DNA of 53,391 bases from UBA1172 sp002457135 (GTDB lineage Bacteria; Pseudomonadota; Alphaproteobacteria; Puniceispirillales; UBA1172). The number at the start of each line of letters is the position of its first letter. Position 1 is the first letter of the stretch. Shown piece by piece: positions 51,862 to 53,391 of the stretch. The notes under the pieces are model-generated. The model saw nothing but the letters and a program-made list of their open reading frames with translations, was not told the DNA's origin and made no database searches. Both the position numbers and the translations under genes were made by a program. Where the stretch lies: positions 1 through 53,391 of the forward strand of contig CBFIBR010000014.1 in the NCBI GenBank assembly GCA_965660935.1, given 5' to 3'.

Positions 51862-52851
51862 ATGCTTGCCGCAATCTACCGAAGTAAAGGTTCCGCCCGG
51901 GACGTGCTGGAAATCTCGGAAATCGAAACCCCTGCCCCGGGTCCGGGGGAGGTTCGGGTCAGGCTCCACGCATCGGGCATCAACCCGTCTGATGTAAAGA
52001 TACGCGCCGGGGTCAGCGTTGGTGGGATGGCCATGCCCTTTCCCGCTGTCATCCCCCATAGTGATGGCGCGGGTGTTGTTGATGCCGTGGGTGATGGCGT
52101 AACCGGCATCAGGGTCGGTGAGCGTGCCTGGGTTTACAACGCCGGCTGGAAACGCGCCTTTGGCACAGCGGCTGAGGCCGTGACCCTTCCCGAAGCACAG
52201 GTCTGCCCCCTGCCCGACCCGATCAGTTTTGCCCATGGGGCCTGCCTCGGCATTCCGGCCATGACCGCGGTTCATGCTGTCATCAAGGGCGGTGATCTGA
52301 ACGGCAAGACAGTGCTGGTCAGTGGCGGCGGCGGCGTGGTTGGCCGCTATTGTATTGAGATGGCCCGTTATGCGGGGGCCAGCACAATCATCACCACCGC
52401 CTCAACCCCGCTGTCGCGGGAAACCGCTGCCAAGGCCGGGGCCGATATCGTGCTGGATTACAAGACCCCCGACCTCAAGGCTGAGATCATGGAGGCTTCA
52501 GGCGGCATTGATCACGCTATTGAGGCCGAATTTGGTGTCAACGCCGAAATGCTGGCTGAGGTGATCAAGCCATGCGGCAGTGTTGCGACCTACGGCTCTG
52601 CGCTTGATAAAACACCGACCCTGCCGTTCTATGGCTTCATGTTCAAGAATATCAGCCTGACCATGATGATGGTCTATATCCTGGATGCCGGGGATCGCGC
52701 CAACGCCGTTGCGATGCTGACGCGCATGCTTGAAGATGGCGGTATCACCGAAAATATTGCCCAGACCCTGCCGCTGTCGGAATGCGCCGCCGCCCATGAA
52801 AGCGTTGAGGCTTCCAACAAGAGCGGGTCCGTCATCCTCGACTGCTCCTGA
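51862..52851 (+). CDS. Zinc-independent NADPH:quinone reductase-like (MDR superfamily)
   Basis: 329 aa. GroES-like N-terminal domain (VRVRLHASGINPSDVKIRAG) and a Rossmann fold (TVLVSGGGGVVGRYCIEMARYAGAS). The zinc-binding Cys/His residues of alcohol dehydrogenases are absent. Likely reduces a quinone or an enone with NADPH. It precedes an SDR on the same strand by 27 nt and is divergent from the desaturase gene by 168 bp. Confidence 0.9.
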   Translation: MLAAIYRSKGSARDVLEISEIETPAPGPGEVRVRLHASGINPSDVKIRAGVSVGGMAMPFPAVIPHSDGAGVVDAVGDGVTGIRVGERAWVYNAGWKRAFGTAAEAVTLPEAQVCPLPDPISFAHGACLGIPAMTAVHAVIKGGDLNGKTVLVSGGGGVVGRYCIEMARYAGASTIITTASTPLSRETAAKAGADIVLDYKTPDLKAEIMEASGGIDHAIEAEFGVNAEMLAEVIKPCGSVATYGSALDKTPTLPFYGFMFKNISLTMMMVYILDAGDRANAVAMLTRMLEDGGITENIAQTLPLSECAAAHESVEASNKSGSVILDCS

Positions 52852-52878
52852 TCAATCCGAACAAAAATGGGGGGCGCT

Positions 52879-53391
52879 ATGCCACGCAATGTTCTCATCA
52901 CCGCTGGCGGCTCCGGCATCGGCCTTGCCATGGCAGAGGCCTTTATGGCGAAAGGTGATCATGTCGCTGTCACGGACAGTGACCCCGCCGCCATCGCAGC
53001 CCTCGCCGCGTTGCATCCTGAACTATTGGCGCTGGAGGCTGATGCCTCATCGGAAGGGGCGATGCAATCTGTCTTTGCCGCCCTCAAGGAACAATGGGAC
53101 AGGCTGGATGTTGTCATGGCCAACGCCGGTATCGCCGGGCCAACCGCAGCGATTGAGGATGTTCAGCTCACCGACTGGCAACGCTGCATCGCCGTCAACC
53201 TCGATGGTGCGTTCCTCACCAGCAGCATGGCCGCCGCCTGGATGAAACCGCAGGGCAGCGGGGTCATCACCCTGACATCATCCACCGCCGGGCTGTTTGG
53301 CTATCCCTTCCGGTCGCCCTATGCCGCCGCCAAATGGGGCATCATCGGGCTGACCAAGACGCTGGCCATGGAACTGGGCCCCTTTGATATC
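52879..53391 (+). CDS. Short-chain dehydrogenase/reductase, cut by window edge
   Basis: 171 codons visible, no stop before the window end. The NAD(P)-binding motif LITAGGSGIGLAMAEAF is at the N-terminus, then MANAGIAG, the catalytic Ser in ITLTSSTAG and YAAAK. The classical SDR catalytic triad is complete. The start 52879 follows GGGGGG by 4 nt; an in-frame ATG 12 nt earlier is possible. Substrate unknown. Confidence 0.92.
   Translation, partial: MPRNVLITAGGSGIGLAMAEAFMAKGDHVAVTDSDPAAIAALAALHPELLALEADASSEGAMQSVFAALKEQWDRLDVVMANAGIAGPTAAIEDVQLTDWQRCIAVNLDGAFLTSSMAAAWMKPQGSGVITLTSSTAGLFGYPFRSPYAAAKWGIIGLTKTLAMELGPFDI

Noticed and set aside
1..53391. CRISPR array, tRNA, rRNA, insertion sequence or prophage
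   Set aside because: No spaced direct repeats, no tRNA T-loop contexts outside coding genes, and no transposase or integrase motif seen in either strand; gene content is core and uniform in style.

Overview
The window is a dense stretch of chromosome from an alphaproteobacterium. Supporting evidence: the yqeY-dnaG-rpoD block next to carAB, a petP/petR-like MarR plus response-regulator pair, a bc1 complex of bacterial type (petABC), and several families I know mainly from this class (ELM1-like, COQ9-like, NDUFAF7-like, TIGR02186, DUF6111, DUF1285). Coding DNA is GC-rich and gaps are short. A marine SAR116/Rhodospirillales-like lineage would fit, but that is inference. I saw no rRNA, tRNA, CRISPR array, phage or insertion sequence.

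Layout. 1-3493 (minus): rpoD (cut by the window edge), dnaG, yqeY. 3695-8682 (plus): carA, carB, greA. 8698-12632: an Lrp/AsnC regulator, an ELM1-like protein, the Tat-exported molybdoenzyme msrP, and a class I aminotransferase. 12777-20351 (plus): uvrB, a 435-bp AT-rich gap with three perfect DnaA boxes, then uvrC-pgsA-mobB-moeA-moaD-moaE. 20348-26262: ilvE, then a MarR/response-regulator/histidine-kinase set, then a minus-strand ybjN-proC-coq9-csaA cluster. 26592-33003 (plus): lgt, an NDUFAF7-like methyltransferase, pgeF, a 22-codon membrane ORF, prs, rplY, pth, ychF. 32993-39639 (minus): a Cys-rich CWC protein, petABC, hemF, and a tightly overlapped cca/DUF6111/Nudix/DUF1285 operon. 39752-44043 (plus): ArsR regulator, TauE/SafE permease, TIGR02186 membrane protein, universal stress protein, M81 peptidase. 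44147-51693 (minus): fatty-acid-desaturase-like enzyme, TIM-barrel enzyme and a complete Opp/Dpp-type ABC importer. 51862-end (plus): quinone oxidoreductase and a truncated SDR.

How it works together. Most of the window is housekeeping: transcription and replication initiation, pyrimidine/arginine precursor supply, excision repair, molybdopterin synthesis (which would serve msrP), lipoprotein and phospholipid synthesis, PRPP supply, translation quality control, heme and respiratory complex III. The accessory part is 42.5-53.4 kb, where an M81 metallopeptidase, a peptide-type ABC importer, a di-iron desaturase-like enzyme, an isomerase-like TIM barrel and two oxidoreductases look like an uptake and breakdown module for an unknown small molecule.

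Most worth checking: the possible replication origin between uvrB and uvrC, the 22-codon membrane ORF upstream of prs, the structured rplY leader, the 15-bp tandem repeats in rpoD and upstream of dnaG, and the uncharacterised import/catabolic module with its dyad-rich regulatory gap.
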